DNA of 64,000 nt from assembly GCF_037023725.1 (NCBI RefSeq), contig NZ_CP146077.1, positions 595,001 to 659,000 on the forward strand, written 5' to 3'. The position numbers and the translations under genes are program-made. A model generated the notes under the pieces. It worked only from the letters and a program-made list of their open reading frames with translations. It ran no database searches and was not told the origin of the DNA. Within the stretch, counting starts at the first letter, position 1. Each line of letters starts with the position of its first letter. Origin of the DNA: Pseudomonas bubulae (GTDB taxonomy: Bacteria > Pseudomonadota > Gammaproteobacteria > Pseudomonadales > Pseudomonadaceae). Shown piece after piece: positions 63,535-64,000 of this stretch.

Positions 63535-64000
63535 TTACAAACTGATCGGCACTGCCTCAAACCGCACACGCGGATGGGCAATGCGGTCCTGGGCCCGTAC
63601 CAGCTGCAATTCATAGCTGGTGCAGGCCTGGGTTTCCAGCAACACCTCATGCACCGCCGCAGCGGTAAATTCAAACGCAGCCACCAGGCTGTCGCCCAGC
63701 AGCACTCTCGCCAGGAACAAACCTGAGGTCAGGTCGCCTACGCCCACTGGCTGGCGCGGGAAGGCAAGCAGCGGCCGACGCAAGTGCCAGTTGCCCTCTG
63801 CCGTGACCAGCAGCATCTCGAAACTTTCAGGCGGTTTGCCCGGATACGACAAATGCTTCACCAGCACCGCTTTCGGGCCGCGGGCCAGCAAGCTGCGGGC
63901 CATGGCCAGGCAGTCAAACAACGATTGCGGATGACGGCCGCAAAAACTGTCCAGTTCGAGCTGGTTGGGGCACAAAAAATCGGCCATAGCGGCAGCTTCT
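63535..64000 (-). CDS. pdxY: Pyridoxal kinase, 3' part, cut by the window edge
   Basis: The C-terminal ~155 residues of a ribokinase-family B6 kinase. Present are [37 protein letters not shown] and the anion-hole/catalytic block [20 protein letters not shown] with the catalytic Asp. It phosphorylates pyridoxal to PLP for the salvage pathway. The 5' part, about 130 residues, lies beyond 64000. Confidence 0.93.
   Translation of the reverse strand, partial: EAAAMADFLCPNQLELDSFCGRHPQSLFDCLAMARSLLARGPKAVLVKHLSYPGKPPESFEMLLVTAEGNWHLRRPLLAFPRQPVGVGDLTSGLFLARVLLGDSLVAAFEFTAAAVHEVLLETQACTSYELQLVRAQDRIAHPRVRFEAVPISL

Overview
The window comes from a Pseudomonas chromosome. The 16S rRNA fragment at the left edge is a Pseudomonas sequence, and the gene order (response regulator-phoU-pstBACS, purEK, LysR-aspA, pycAB with its LysR regulator, RpiR regulator, GGDEF/EAL gene, uvrD) is the kind found near oriC in this genus. 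The species is not resolved; the 16S variable region looks like the fluorescens/fragi side of the genus. No tRNA, CRISPR array, prophage or transposase gene was seen. Seven complete REP inverted pairs and one solitary REP half are scattered between genes.

Layout. 1-1290: 5' half of a 16S gene (minus strand), its leader with boxA and three tandem sigma70 promoters. 1289-4760: glutarate catabolism (gcdH-gcdG, divergent LysR gene gcdR). 5198-8087: proton-translocating transhydrogenase pntAA-pntAB-pntB. 8269-9759: acetyl-CoA hydrolase/CoA-transferase. 9760-13714: a small DUF1127 gene, three tandem secreted DUF2388 proteins and a large secreted Lnb_N/DUF4105-type protein; repeated GTACAGTT motifs lie between them. 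13912-22693: a six-gene operon of unassigned function around a 1205-residue tubulin/FtsZ-like protein. 22763-30742: response regulator, phoU and pstB-A-C-S with Pho boxes. 30909-34843: MFS transporter, thioesterase, mutarotase and two small envelope genes. 34950-36538: purEK behind what looks like a transcription attenuator. 36954-37508: an isolated small metzincin-like protein. 37832-43321: aspartase, an alanine/Na+ symporter-type carrier and L-asparaginase with a LysR regulator. 43502-49195: AraC regulator, acetylpolyamine amidohydrolase-type enzyme, and a MocR regulator divergent from a PaiB-GNAT-GNAT operon. 49537-53925: two-subunit pyruvate carboxylase with a divergent LysR regulator. 54289-64000: RpiR regulator, GGDEF/EAL protein, uvrD, a Tim44-domain protein, an SMI1/KNR4 protein, a CPA2 antiporter, a thioesterase and the 3' part of pdxY.

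The most interesting part is the tubulin-like operon. It encodes a beta-rich cytoplasmic protein, a secreted and membrane-anchored protein with a vWA-like N-terminus, a three-helix membrane protein, the giant tubulin-like protein with a C-terminal GYF_2 domain, a zinc-ribbon/transmembrane/coiled-coil protein and a lipoprotein. I infer an envelope-spanning assembly with a cytoplasmic GTPase-like polymerising partner; its job cannot be read from the sequence. Other signals worth checking are a 12-bp tandem array of DnaA-box-like 9-mers inside the linker of the MocR gene, the purEK attenuator, the GTACAGTT clusters, and a HexR-type palindrome in front of the RpiR gene.
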